From: Chlorobiota bacterium
GTDB taxonomy: Bacteria; Bacteroidota; Chlorobiia; Chlorobiales; Chlorobiaceae
Reading direction: 5' to 3'
Assembly: GCA_016868665.1 (NCBI GenBank)
Contig: VGGK01000007.1
Location: forward strand, 1 to 64,000
Length of the DNA: 64,000 nucleotides
Below the pieces are notes generated by a model. That model did not search any database. It saw only the letters and a list, made by a program, of their open reading frames with translations, and had not been told where the DNA came from. This document shows positions 37,946 through 47,037 of the stretch, piece after piece. Position 1 is the stretch's first letter. Every line of letters starts with the position of its first letter. The position numbers and the translations under genes are program-made.

Positions 37946-40399
37946 ATGGTTTCTCGGAATGGCTGCCCACCGTTCCGAAGAGTCCCCGGCTCCGGCACGC
38001 AATACACATTTAAATTATTCAGAGTGGCAAGACAGCGTCATAACCGCAAGCCCGGAGCATCGGGAAAAAAGAGAAACAGGACCAATCCGACGCAGAGCGC
38101 GGACAGGGTCCGTCCGAACGACCACATCCTTATCAACGAATTTCTTTTCAAGAGGGGAGAAAGCTCTCTTGCCGCAGAAATCGTCAATTTTCTCTCAGAC
38201 CACGAAGGCGAAAGGTTCAGGTCCGTGGAGCTTGCCAAAATCATGGGGTACACCGAATCCCGGCAGCTGCCCGGTTTCTGGTACGTGCTTCACAAACTGC
38301 AGGAAGACGGAACGGTAGACAAGGACTCCAACCGCTGTTACGGCATGCAGTGTCTCGAGCCTGCAACCTATGAAGACCTGCTGGAGCACACCAGACAGTT
38401 TCCGGCTCCCGGCAAGGAGCAGTTCAGGGTCGACGGGACCTATACGGGAAAGCTTTCCACCCATCCCAACGGATACGGATTTATTGATGTGGAGGGTTTC
38501 GACGACGATATTTTCGTCAAATCCGGCGACATGAACTCAGCCATACACGGCGACGAAGTCGAGGTTGTCGTGACGACCGTGCCTGAAACCTACACGACGA
38601 AATCAACTCCTCACCAGCGGTGCGAAGGCATCGTCGTCAATGTCGTAAGCCGTAAGCTCAGCACTATTGTCGGCACCCTTCACCGGGCGAACCGGAAGTT
38701 CACCCTCAAGGCCGACGACCGCAAGCTGCTGCCGGAAATCTCCATCCCCATCAAGCAGGCTGCCGGCGCGAAAGACGGTCAGAAAGTGCTGGCAGGTGAT
38801 CTTGATTTCCGCAAGCCCGGCATCATACAGGCCAGGGTGCTCGAAGTGCTCGGCGCCGCAGGTGAGTCCCGGGTGGAAGTCAGCGCCATCGCCCGCAATC
38901 ACGGCATCGACGAAACGTTTGACGAAGAGATTGTCCGCTTTGCCGAGTCCATCCAGGAAGGCATCGCCGGAGCCGACCTTGAAGGACGTCTCGATATCCG
39001 GGACAAAACGGTGTTCACTATCGATCCGATAGACGCAAAGGATTTCGACGACGCTCTTTCGGTCGAACCGCTCGAAGACGGCCTGTACCGCATCGGCGTG
39101 CATATAGCCGACGTTTCGCACTATGTGCCCGAAAATTCGCTGCTTGACCGCGAAGCCATGAAACGGGCCACTTCGGTCTATCTGGTGGACCGCGTCATTC
39201 CCATGCTGCCCTCCAGGTTATCCGAACAGATCTGCAGCCTCAATCCCGGCGTGGACCGGATGGCCTTCAGCGTATTCTTTATCATGACGGAGAGCGGGGA
39301 AGTTAAGGAACACGAGTTCCATAAAACCGTTATCCATTCAAAGCGGCGTTTTACCTACGAGGATGTCCAGGATATCATCCTTAAAGGCGAAGGCGATTAT
39401 GCCATGGAACTGCAGCTGCTCGAAAGCATCAGCGTCCGGCTCCGCGAAGAACGTTTCCGCCATGGCGGACTCGATTTCGAAACGGAGGAGGTTCGCTTCA
39501 GGCTCGGCAGCAAAGGCGAGCCTGTCGAAGTGATAAAAAAAGAGCGGCTGTCGAGCCACCGGCTCATAGAAGAGTTCATGCTGCTGGCGAACCGCAAGGT
39601 CGCAGAATATCTCACCAGAACCTTCCGCGAGCGCAAGAAGAGCGCGCAGCCGGTAATCTACCGGGTGCACGATTCTCCGCAGCAGGAGCGGGTCGTCATA
39701 CTCGCAAACTTTGTCAGAAAGATCGGCTACACCCTGAAGCTGAACCGGGAGAAAACAGGTCCGGTGGTAACGGCCAAAGCTCTTCGCCAGCTGCTGCAGC
39801 AGGTGCATGGCACCAACGTGGAGTTTCTCGTCAACGAACTGGTGCTGCGCTGCATGTCGAAAGCCGTCTACACCGACGAAAACAGCGGCCATTACGGACT
39901 CGGTTTTTCGCACTACACCCACTTCACATCGCCTATCCGCCGTTATCCCGACCTTGTCGTGCACCGGCTGCTCTTCGAATATGAGCATCTGCGCCGCAAG
40001 AAAAAGAAAATCAGCCCGAAACGCCTTGCCGAACTCGAAGAGAAGATCAGGATCGTCAGCCGCATCTCCAACGAGCGCGAAAAAAGCGCGGTCGAAGCCG
40101 AGCGCGAGTCCATCAAACTCAAGCAGGTCGAGTATATGGCCGGCCATCTCGGCAAGGTTTACCAGGGGGTAATTTCAGGAGCGACCGAATACGGCATCTA
40201 CGTCAGGATGGTTGATTTTGCCATCGAAGGCCTCGTGCACATGCGCAACCTTACCGACGATTATTACGAGTATGACGAAACCACTTACTCCCTCATCGGC
40301 AAACGCCGCAAGAAACGACTGCAGATCGGCCAGCGGGTGAAGGTGAAAGTGCATGCCGTCGATATGCAGCGGCGAACCATCGACCTTGTTATCGCATAG
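37946..40399 (+). CDS. rnr: Ribonuclease R
   Basis: 817 residues from ATG 37946. The frame is open back to 37841, and a GTG at 38024 ([11 protein letters not shown]) is a plausible later start. A winged-helix-like N-terminus is followed by two cold-shock domains ([16 protein letters not shown]). The RNB catalytic domain with [16 protein letters not shown] holds the metal-binding aspartates. The C-terminal S1 domain ([15 protein letters not shown]) is complete. It degrades structured RNA 3' to 5' and helps trans-translation and rRNA quality control. Confidence 0.95.
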   Translation: MVSRNGCPPFRRVPGSGTQYTFKLFRVARQRHNRKPGASGKKRNRTNPTQSADRVRPNDHILINEFLFKRGESSLAAEIVNFLSDHEGERFRSVELAKIMGYTESRQLPGFWYVLHKLQEDGTVDKDSNRCYGMQCLEPATYEDLLEHTRQFPAPGKEQFRVDGTYTGKLSTHPNGYGFIDVEGFDDDIFVKSGDMNSAIHGDEVEVVVTTVPETYTTKSTPHQRCEGIVVNVVSRKLSTIVGTLHRANRKFTLKADDRKLLPEISIPIKQAAGAKDGQKVLAGDLDFRKPGIIQARVLEVLGAAGESRVEVSAIARNHGIDETFDEEIVRFAESIQEGIAGADLEGRLDIRDKTVFTIDPIDAKDFDDALSVEPLEDGLYRIGVHIADVSHYVPENSLLDREAMKRATSVYLVDRVIPMLPSRLSEQICSLNPGVDRMAFSVFFIMTESGEVKEHEFHKTVIHSKRRFTYEDVQDIILKGEGDYAMELQLLESISVRLREERFRHGGLDFETEEVRFRLGSKGEPVEVIKKERLSSHRLIEEFMLLANRKVAEYLTRTFRERKKSAQPVIYRVHDSPQQERVVILANFVRKIGYTLKLNREKTGPVVTAKALRQLLQQVHGTNVEFLVNELVLRCMSKAVYTDENSGHYGLGFSHYTHFTSPIRRYPDLVVHRLLFEYEHLRRKKKKISPKRLAELEEKIRIVSRISNEREKSAVEAERESIKLKQVEYMAGHLGKVYQGVISGATEYGIYVRMVDFAIEGLVHMRNLTDDYYEYDETTYSLIGKRRKKRLQIGQRVKVKVHAVDMQRRTIDLVIA

Positions 40400-40441
40400 G
40401 TTTCTTCGAAAGCCCATCAATAGTGGCCTGGTTCTGCGGAA

Positions 40442-41155
40442 TCAGGCTATTGCCGCGATTTTCAGGAAATTCGTCATCAGAGAGATCCCGGTTCGGGTAT
40501 ACTCCTCCCTGATAGCCTCGAACTGTTCGCAGAGGATATCGCTTCCGGTGTTCTGAAGGTCGGGATCGAGCCTCGACCACTCCGCAAGCATTTCGGCAGT
40601 AAGTTCAAAATGGCACTGCAGCCCATAAGCGTTGGGCCCGACCCTGACAGCCTGGTTCCTGCAATGCCTGCCGACGCCGAGCAGCCGCATCGATCCGGTT
40701 ATGTCAACGGTTTCCCCGTGCAGCTGGAACACACGGAACGACTCCGGCATATTCCCGAACAACGGATCATTTATTCCTTCGCCTGTCAGTTCCATGCGGT
40801 ACGGGCTGTCTTCATGGTCGAAAAAGCCGATCTCCCTTACAGGGCTTGCCGTAACCAGGCCGCCGGCGGCTTTGACCATCACCTGCAACCCGAGGCATAT
40901 GCCGAGGCAGGGCATTCCTGCCTGCAGGGCTCGCCCGGCCATGTCGAGCTCCATTTGCATGGCAGGAGTGTTGTCCTCGGCGCTTTGCGGCCCTCCGAGG
41001 ATGACCAGAGCGTCGCAGGCAAGAGGATCGGGAATCGTATCGCCTCGCGAAATATCGCACACCGTATATGCGACGCAGTGCCTTTCAAGAACAGGTTCCA
41101 GCAGTCCCGGCCCTTCTCTGGCAATGTTCTTGACGATCAGGATGCGTTTACCCAT
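40442..41155 (-). CDS. Class I glutamine amidotransferase (GMP synthase-like)
   Basis: 237-residue stand-alone glutaminase-fold protein. The nucleophile is C87 in MPCLGICLGLQ; the histidine and glutamate of the triad fit AYGLQCHFELT. Proteins of this YfeJ/GuaA-like class transfer ammonia to unknown acceptors. The start ATG lies 8 bp inside the end of the cqsS-like kinase gene, so it is translationally coupled to a signal receptor. No synthetase domain is attached. Confidence 0.85.
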   Translation of the reverse strand: MGKRILIVKNIAREGPGLLEPVLERHCVAYTVCDISRGDTIPDPLACDALVILGGPQSAEDNTPAMQMELDMAGRALQAGMPCLGICLGLQVMVKAAGGLVTASPVREIGFFDHEDSPYRMELTGEGINDPLFGNMPESFRVFQLHGETVDITGSMRLLGVGRHCRNQAVRVGPNAYGLQCHFELTAEMLAEWSRLDPDLQNTGSDILCEQFEAIREEYTRTGISLMTNFLKIAAIA

Positions 41156-43691
41156 CGATCACGTTGTTTTCGAGCATAGTTGTTATAGCACCAGAGGTAT
41201 CGTTGAATGTCTGCCACAGTACGGCAAGCCACCGGTCGTTGTCCGGCCATCTGCCTTTTCTGGTGAATTCGTTAATATAACGGGTCAGCATATACAGGCG
41301 GTTCGCTCCGCAGCTTCCCGAAGAGCCTTTCAGCGTATGGATGAGCATATCAACGCTCTTTATATCGTCTGAAGGTACTGCAGAGCCGAGTCTCTCCAGA
41401 ATTTCCTTCGTGTCGTCAATATAGAGCCGCAGTATGCTCGTGACCAGCTCGTTGCCGCCTGTTTCCATCAGGCTGCTGATGATCGACCGGTCAAGGATTT
41501 TTTCTCCGGCGATAGTTTCCCAGAAGTTTTTCTCTTCAGGCTCCCTCCGTACTCCGTTCTGCCTGAGGCTGTCCGGCTCGATTCTGCAGGTAAGCCAGGC
41601 GGTTATGACCGAAATCAGTTCATCCCTGAATACCGGTTTACCGATATGATGGTTCATCCCTGCCGCCTTCGATCTGGCGATGTTTTCGGTATCGGTATTT
41701 CCGGTGATCGCGATGATCGGGATGGTATCGAACTTTCTGAATCGCCTGAACCGCTCACCCTTACGTATTTCGCGTGCTGCCTCCAGGCCGTTCATGACCG
41801 GCATTTCCATATCCATAATAATGAGATCGTAGTCCTGCAGCTCGAGGCGTTCCAGAGCGATTTCGCCGTTTTCGGCCTGTCCGGTAAGGCAGCCGTAGTG
41901 CTCGAGAATCATACTCATGAACTTCCGGCTCGTTTCATTGTCGTCCACCAGCAGGATTCTGCTGCCGCAGATGGCATCCTCCAGTTCTGACGATATCGTC
42001 GACGTTTCCGAGAAGAAATACCGCTCGAAAACACCGACGATATCGGGTCTTCTGACCGGCTTCGAGAGAATTTCGTTCATCCCGCACTTCGCAGCGCGCA
42101 TACGTGCTTCGGACTGGGGAAGTGCCGTTATGCCGATGACCGGGGTCTGCAGGTAATGCATGGCGAGCGAGGGCTCGATATTTTTTGCAGTTCTCAGCCG
42201 GGTTATTGCGCAATCGCCATTGAGTTCTGGCATTTCAAAGTCCATGAATATAAGGTCATAGCTACGGAGTGCAGCCATTTCCAGTGCCTGTTTGCCGTTC
42301 TCCGCCTCGTCGAAAGGACATTGCCATTCCGAAATATACTTCGCAAGCAGCAGACGGTTGCTCACCTGATCGTCAGCTATCAGGATCCTTTTGCTTTTCA
42401 TGATCTCTTTTTTCAGATCGATCACCTTTTTCGAATGATAGGCGGGAAGCCTGATGGTGAACTCCGTCCAGCGGCCTTCTTCCGAGTCGCAGCTTATGTC
42501 GCCGCCAAAAGCCTGCAGCACTCTTTTGCAGAAAGAGAGTCCCAGTCCGTTTCCCCCGCTTTTCCCATAGGTGTAGAACCGGTCGAAAATCCTTGCCCTT
42601 TTCGTTGCCGGTATTCCCGGACCGTAATCCCTGAATCTGATGAAGTTGCAGGTACTTCCGCGTTCCGTCGTTATTTCGATTCTGAAGTCCGGACGGCTCT
42701 TGTAATAGAGCGCATTTCTCATCAGGTTGAACAAAACATAGATGAACAGGTCCTTGTCGCCGAAAAAGTCGAAGTTGTCCGAGGATTTATCGGCAACAAG
42801 CATCTTGTCCTCAACGGAGCCGTAACCGTAACTGTTTATGGCCGTGTGAACAATGGTTTTAGCCGAATGCCTTCTGAAATTGTTGCTATCAACCGATCCA
42901 TCCTGAAGGCTGGCCAGAATCGAATCGATGATTTTATTCCCCCTTCGTATCGTTGACGTACTTTCCTCGATGACATCGTGGATGTTGATCAGGCCGGAAA
43001 AGCTCAGATCGACTCTGCCATCCGAATCGCTGCTGTGTGGCTTGTTGGGCAGAATAGCCTGCAGCGAGCTCATGGCATGGGTTATTGAGCTGAGCGGATT
43101 TCTCATCTCATGGGCTATGCTGCCGCTGAGGCTCTGCAGAAGCGATACCCTGCTCTGGTGAGCGAGCTGTTTCCTGTGGTTGGCGATAATGCCGCCGGAT
43201 ACGGAGAAAAGGAAAATCGGGATGTATTCGGGAGTGAAGTATGCGTAAGATACCGAGCCATCAAGAAACAGTACCGTGGCATAGGCAGCAAGAAATCCGG
43301 ACAGGGTCATTATGAAGATGATCCTCCAGTCGAAGATGAACAGCGTCAGCAGAAATGTTCCGGCCATGAACGACATCGCCCACACCAGCGACCATTCGTT
43401 CTTCAGCAACATGAAACTGAAAAAAAAGGGCATGACAATAAAAAGCGAAAGAAAGAAATAGACAGGAAACAGTTTCTGCCACCGTTGCGGCAGTTTCCGG
43501 TAGAACACCCATGGGAGAGATATGAACGCACAGAGAATCCTGAACGACAGGTTCTCATAAGGCTGCGGAAACATATAGGTCCAGATAATGTAATAAACCG
43601 GATACCCGAGAATTCCGAACAGTCCGATAATGCCCAGATTCGGTTCTGCATGTTCGACAATATCTATGGCTTTCTGTTTCAGTTTCTGCAT
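41148..43691 (-). CDS. cqsS: CqsS-like CAI-1 quorum-sensing hybrid histidine kinase
   Basis: 847 residues. A six-span-like membrane sensor (1-175) matches, from memory, Vibrio cholerae CqsS almost collinearly: AEPNLGIIG, YPVYYIIW, FPQPYENLSFR and VWAMSFMA, with W104 and S107 at the same numbers. The HisKA domain has H194 in SIAHEMRNPL. The HATPase shows FNLMRNALYY and NGLGLSFCKR (about 300-415). Receiver 1 (435-560) has D440/D441, D484 and K544. Receiver 2 (577-702) has D583/D584, D627 and K685. A C-terminal HPt domain carries H785 in HTLKGSSGSCG. The system should sense a hydrophobic alpha-hydroxyketone-type signal. It overlaps the amidotransferase gene and is divergent from cqsA. Confidence 0.9.
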   Translation of the reverse strand: MQKLKQKAIDIVEHAEPNLGIIGLFGILGYPVYYIIWTYMFPQPYENLSFRILCAFISLPWVFYRKLPQRWQKLFPVYFFLSLFIVMPFFFSFMLLKNEWSLVWAMSFMAGTFLLTLFIFDWRIIFIMTLSGFLAAYATVLFLDGSVSYAYFTPEYIPIFLFSVSGGIIANHRKQLAHQSRVSLLQSLSGSIAHEMRNPLSSITHAMSSLQAILPNKPHSSDSDGRVDLSFSGLINIHDVIEESTSTIRRGNKIIDSILASLQDGSVDSNNFRRHSAKTIVHTAINSYGYGSVEDKMLVADKSSDNFDFFGDKDLFIYVLFNLMRNALYYKSRPDFRIEITTERGSTCNFIRFRDYGPGIPATKRARIFDRFYTYGKSGGNGLGLSFCKRVLQAFGGDISCDSEEGRWTEFTIRLPAYHSKKVIDLKKEIMKSKRILIADDQVSNRLLLAKYISEWQCPFDEAENGKQALEMAALRSYDLIFMDFEMPELNGDCAITRLRTAKNIEPSLAMHYLQTPVIGITALPQSEARMRAAKCGMNEILSKPVRRPDIVGVFERYFFSETSTISSELEDAICGSRILLVDDNETSRKFMSMILEHYGCLTGQAENGEIALERLELQDYDLIIMDMEMPVMNGLEAAREIRKGERFRRFRKFDTIPIIAITGNTDTENIARSKAAGMNHHIGKPVFRDELISVITAWLTCRIEPDSLRQNGVRREPEEKNFWETIAGEKILDRSIISSLMETGGNELVTSILRLYIDDTKEILERLGSAVPSDDIKSVDMLIHTLKGSSGSCGANRLYMLTRYINEFTRKGRWPDNDRWLAVLWQTFNDTSGAITTMLENNVIDG

Positions 43692-44138
43692 TGGAAAAAC
43701 ATTACTGGCGACTTGACTGGTATTTTCAGTTATAAAGCCAAGGGGAAGGAATTCGGTGTATGTGTCATTACATGAACCGCTTCTGCCCGCAATCAGTTTC
43801 TCCCTGTAACTATATATAGTAATAAGGGAAAAAGCTCGCTGGTCCAGACCCGGTTCTCCTGCGTTTTCAATGCTTCTGATGCCTGTACCTGCGTTTTATT
43901 CCGGACTATGCGTCTCTTGACGCGCAATTCCATGGTATGGGCAGGAGCGTTCTTTTTCTGCAGAATATGGCTTTTCCGTAAATTATAACCGGACACAAAC
44001 TGTCAGCATGGACCAGGTTATTTATCTTTACAGAAATGGTCGCCGAGCTTTTTCTGCGATTGCCATGGACGATTTCAGATGCCATAATTACAATAATAAT
44101 CACAGGAAGGGATTTGATCAAACATAAGGAGCGATACG
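43692..44138. other. cqsS-cqsA divergent intergenic region
   Basis: 447 bp with no ORF that looks coding and no tRNA. It must contain the promoters of both quorum-sensing genes. A good sigma-70-like promoter faces cqsA (44060-44088). The interior is long enough for a small RNA or regulator sites, but I cannot show either by eye. Confidence 0.5.
44060..44088 (+). promoter_or_regulatory. Candidate sigma-70-type promoter for cqsA
   Basis: TTGCCA (44060-44065), a 17-bp spacer and CATAAT (44083-44088). Transcription would begin near 44095, leaving a leader of about 44 nt with the AAGGAG ribosome-binding site before ATG 44139. Confidence 0.45.
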
Positions 44139-45386
44139 ATGATCGGAAAAGATGGAAAAATACCGAATGCAGTCAACAACGGCCCGGAAGACCGCTTCAT
44201 CCTCGCAGTTCCGGATTTTCTTGAAAAGCGGTTGAGTGCATTTGAAAAGGAATCCATTCATCCACGCTTCAACGGCAAACCTCTCGTTCTTGGCAGAAAA
44301 CCCGGTACGGATGCCATTATTCTCCAGAGTAACGATTATCTGAATATTTCGATGCACCCCGATATTTCGCACGCCCAGATCGAAAAACTCGAGCAGACGG
44401 GGCAGGATATGGTGATGTCGGCGGTCTTTATGCATGACGGCAGCGACAAGGCGATTTTCGAAGCCGATATTGCCGGGTTCGCCGGATTCGAGAGCGCAAT
44501 TCTCTGCCAATCCGGATGGGCTGCAAACGTAGGCCTCATGCAGGTTATCGCCGACAGCAGCACCCCGGTCTATATCGATTTTCTGACCCACATGTCCCTC
44601 TGGGAGGGAATAAAATCGGCAGGCGCGCCGTTTCATACCTTTCTGCACAACGATGCGGCACACCTTGAAAAACTCATCCAGCGTCACGGACAGGGCATCA
44701 TTCTCGTGGATTCGCTTTACAGTACGACGGGAGACATAGCGCCGCTGGCCGATATCGTCGATATTGCGAACCGATACAACTGCATTTCCGTAGTCGACGA
44801 GTCGCACTCCCTCGGCACCCATGGTCCCGAGGGACGGGGCCTTGTGGCTGCTCTCGGTCTCACCGACAGGGTGCATTTCATCACCGGAAGTCTCGCAAAA
44901 GCTTTTGCCGGCAGGGCAGGCATCATTTTCTGCTCGAAGCGCTTTGCCCAATGCTATCCCTATATGGCTCATCCTGCAATATTCAGTTCCGCTCTCCTGC
45001 CGCACGAAATCGCCGGACTGGCGGCAACGCTGAAAATTATCAGAAAGGGCGACGACCGGCGAAAGAAACTGCATGAAAACGCCATGTACCTGCGTCAAGG
45101 TCTGTTTGATCTCGGATACGCGATCGTCAGCCAGTCGCAGATCATCTCTCTCGAACCCGGCACCGAGCCTGAAACCGAACTGCTCAGAGACGCACTCGAG
45201 GAACGCAACGTATTCGGATCGGTGTTCTGCGCTCCGGCTACGCCGAAGAACAGAGCGCTCATGCGTTTTTCGCTGCACAGCGGACTTCGCAGAGAGGAAC
45301 TCGACCATGTGCTAAGGGTCTGCGAAGAGATCAGGGACGATACAGGCATGTGGAACTGGAAATCGACAAAACGACGCAAAGTATGA
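44139..45386 (+). CDS. cqsA: CqsA-like CAI-1 autoinducer synthase (PLP-dependent)
   Basis: 415 residues, with AAGGAG 8 nt before the ATG. It is a fold-type I alpha-oxoamine-synthase-like enzyme. From memory it aligns along its length with V. cholerae Cqs[76 protein letters not shown] and [12 protein letters not shown]. The PLP lysine is K254 in [14 protein letters not shown]220 and H223 lie in the DESHS motif. CqsA condenses S-adenosylmethionine with a fatty acyl-CoA to the CAI-1 precursor. A glycine C-acetyltransferase/BioF role is less likely given the CqsA-specific motifs and the adjacent cqsS. Its stop overlaps a GNAT gene. Confidence 0.9.
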   Translation: MIGKDGKIPNAVNNGPEDRFILAVPDFLEKRLSAFEKESIHPRFNGKPLVLGRKPGTDAIILQSNDYLNISMHPDISHAQIEKLEQTGQDMVMSAVFMHDGSDKAIFEADIAGFAGFESAILCQSGWAANVGLMQVIADSSTPVYIDFLTHMSLWEGIKSAGAPFHTFLHNDAAHLEKLIQRHGQGIILVDSLYSTTGDIAPLADIVDIANRYNCISVVDESHSLGTHGPEGRGLVAALGLTDRVHFITGSLAKAFAGRAGIIFCSKRFAQCYPYMAHPAIFSSALLPHEIAGLAATLKIIRKGDDRRKKLHENAMYLRQGLFDLGYAIVSQSQIISLEPGTEPETELLRDALEERNVFGSVFCAPATPKNRALMRFSLHSGLRREELDHVLRVCEEIRDDTGMWNWKSTKRRKV

Positions 45387-46225
45387 AAAGCGATCTCATC
45401 ATCAGGACCATGACCCGCAAAGATGTCGATATGGCGGTAGACTGGGCTGCCGCCGAAGGGTGGAACCCCGGTATACATGACGCAGACTGCTTCTGGAGTG
45501 CCGATACGAACGGTTTCGTCGGGGGATGGCTCGGCGACGAGCAGGTTGCTGTGATATCCGTTGTCCGCTACGGCAGTTCGTTCGGATTTCTCGGCTTCTA
45601 TATCGTCAGGCCCGACTGCCGCGGCAAAGGATATGGTCTGCAGGTATGGAACACCGGCCTTGAACGCCTCGAAGGGCGCACCGTGGGTCTTGACGGCGTG
45701 GTTGCCCGGCAGGAGAACTACCGCAAGTCAGGTTTCAGTCTCGCCTGGAACAACGCCCGCTATGAAGGAAAGGGTGGCGGGGAAACAGCTCCGGGCGTGA
45801 TTCCCCTCGGATCGGTGCCGAAAACGGAACTTTACGGCTACGACCGGCAGTTCTTTGCCGAGCCTCGCGAAGCATTCCTCGGATGCTGGATCAGCCGTCC
45901 CGGTACGCAGTCGCTCTGCAAGATGCATGGCGGCAGACTTGCCGGATACGGAGTGGCGCGTCCCTGCCGCAACGGATACAAGATCGGTCCGCTTTTTGCA
46001 GACAGTCCGGAGATCGCCGAACATCTTTTCGTCTCGCTCAAAGCAGGAGTGCCTGAATCCGAACCGCTGTTTCTCGACATACCCATGCCGAATACCCATG
46101 CGCTCGCCCTGGTTGAGCGGCACGGCATGCGGCCTGTATTCGAAACTGCCCGCATGTACAGGGGAAAAGCCCCGGAGATCGGGCTCTGCCGAACCTACGG
46201 CATCACCTCCTTTGAACTTGGCTGA
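45383..46225 (+). CDS. GNAT-family acetyltransferase coupled to cqsA
   Basis: 280 residues from the ATG at 45383, which overlaps the cqsA stop as ATGA; an upstream in-frame ATG at 45350 is a less likely start. The N-terminal GNAT fold (about 1-130) has the acetyl-CoA loop [14 protein letters not shown] and a later YRKSGF segment. The C-terminal half (about 145-280) resembles the Acetyltransf_18 domain found in YitH-like proteins, with [20 protein letters not shown]. The substrate is unknown. The tight coupling suggests co-expression with the autoinducer synthase. Confidence 0.82.
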   Translation: MKSDLIIRTMTRKDVDMAVDWAAAEGWNPGIHDADCFWSADTNGFVGGWLGDEQVAVISVVRYGSSFGFLGFYIVRPDCRGKGYGLQVWNTGLERLEGRTVGLDGVVARQENYRKSGFSLAWNNARYEGKGGGETAPGVIPLGSVPKTELYGYDRQFFAEPREAFLGCWISRPGTQSLCKMHGGRLAGYGVARPCRNGYKIGPLFADSPEIAEHLFVSLKAGVPESEPLFLDIPMPNTHALALVERHGMRPVFETARMYRGKAPEIGLCRTYGITSFELG

Positions 46226-46243
46226 TCTCGTATCAGGCCGCGT

Positions 46244-46618
46244 TCACGATCGGCCGCCAAGCAGCTTCAGCAGCCGGCCAAAAATGCTCTGATTCTGTTT
46301 TTTCGTAACCGGCAGACCGGCCCTCTCCCAGCCGATAATGCCATCCTGCAGATTCGCCACGTTTTTGTATCCGCGGCTCATCAGCATACTCGCGGCGGTC
46401 GTGCTCCGGTTGCCGCTTCTGCAGACCATAATCACCTTGCGGTTCGCAGGAATTTCTCCGCAGCCGCTCTCGAACCGGCTGAGCGGAACCGCCATCACCT
46501 CCGGAACATCGAAAGCTTTCCTCTCGATCTCGCCTTTTTCGCGAACATCGACCAGCAGCGCCCCTTTCCTTGTCATTTCAAAAGCGGCGGAAGGAGCTAT
46601 ATGTCTGACTTTTGCCAT
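46244..46618 (-). CDS. Single-domain rhodanese-like sulfurtransferase
   Basis: 124 residues. The rhodanese fold is recognised by LLVDVREKGE (CH2A-like) and the active-site loop CRSGNRS with the persulfide cysteine C66. A C-terminal tail of about 25 residues (KKQNQSIFGRLLKLLGG) could form an amphipathic helix. Such proteins carry sulfane sulfur, plausible in a sulfur-oxidising organism. A strong CsoR/CstR-type palindrome sits over its likely promoter. Confidence 0.9.
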   Translation of the reverse strand: MAKVRHIAPSAAFEMTRKGALLVDVREKGEIERKAFDVPEVMAVPLSRFESGCGEIPANRKVIMVCRSGNRSTTAASMLMSRGYKNVANLQDGIIGWERAGLPVTKKQNQSIFGRLLKLLGGRS

Positions 46619-46651
46619 AAGTACATTGATTCAATTGGATGCTCTGTGCTC

Positions 46652-46694
46652 ATCGTATTATATACCCATACCCGGTAAGGGTATATAATACGAT
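46652..46694. promoter_or_regulatory. CsoR/CstR-like operator and overlapping promoters
   Basis: Perfect 16-bp inverted repeat (46652-46667 with 46679-46694) around an 11-nt centre. An inner alternative palindrome ATACCC-GGTAA-GGGTAT (46668-46684) matches the type of operator bound by CsoR/CstR-family repressors. The ends contain TATAAT in both directions: minus strand at 46657-46662, and plus strand at 46684-46689. A repressor here could control the rhodanese gene and a divergent transcript. Confidence 0.6.
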
Positions 46695-46882
46695 ATTGCA
46701 TGAACAACAACAACGGTCAGGAAAAGAAAGAAGGGGAACGCTCGCAATTACATAAAAAAAAATCAATCTCCGGGAGCCATCATTGCTCCGGGTTATGCCC
46801 ACCTGCCATCTCGAAACGCCCGTGATGCAGCAAAACCGGGCCAGACTCCCGTTGCAGGATCATCTCCTCTTTATACAAGGGG

Positions 46883-46902
46883 GGCGGACATTCCTGTCTG
46901 CC
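46883..46902 (-). repeat. REP-like hairpin, copy B
   Basis: GGCGGACA, loop TTCC, TGTCTGCC: an imperfect 8-bp stem in the opposite orientation to copies A and C. Translated, it gives the widespread GGRTFLSA type string. Confidence 0.6.
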
Positions 46903-47037
46903 ATGCAATTCAAGCGAACCATCTCGCCGGTAACGAGCCGGGAAACAGGCAACGAAGCCGGAGCAAAGACTTGTGCGCTGTTTGGAGTGCATTGCTGCTT
47001 TATGGGGATGGGGCACTGTGGTGTGAGTAAATCGAAT

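Noticed and set aside
43793-43996. A 67-codon basic frame in the cqsS-cqsA gap
   Set aside because: No ribosome-binding site or recognisable pattern, and it overlaps likely promoter sequence. I could not support it as a gene.
44118-45308. A 396-codon minus-strand frame antisense to cqsA
   Set aside because: Composition and lack of motifs mark it as a shadow. The plus strand carries the SD and the CqsA motifs.
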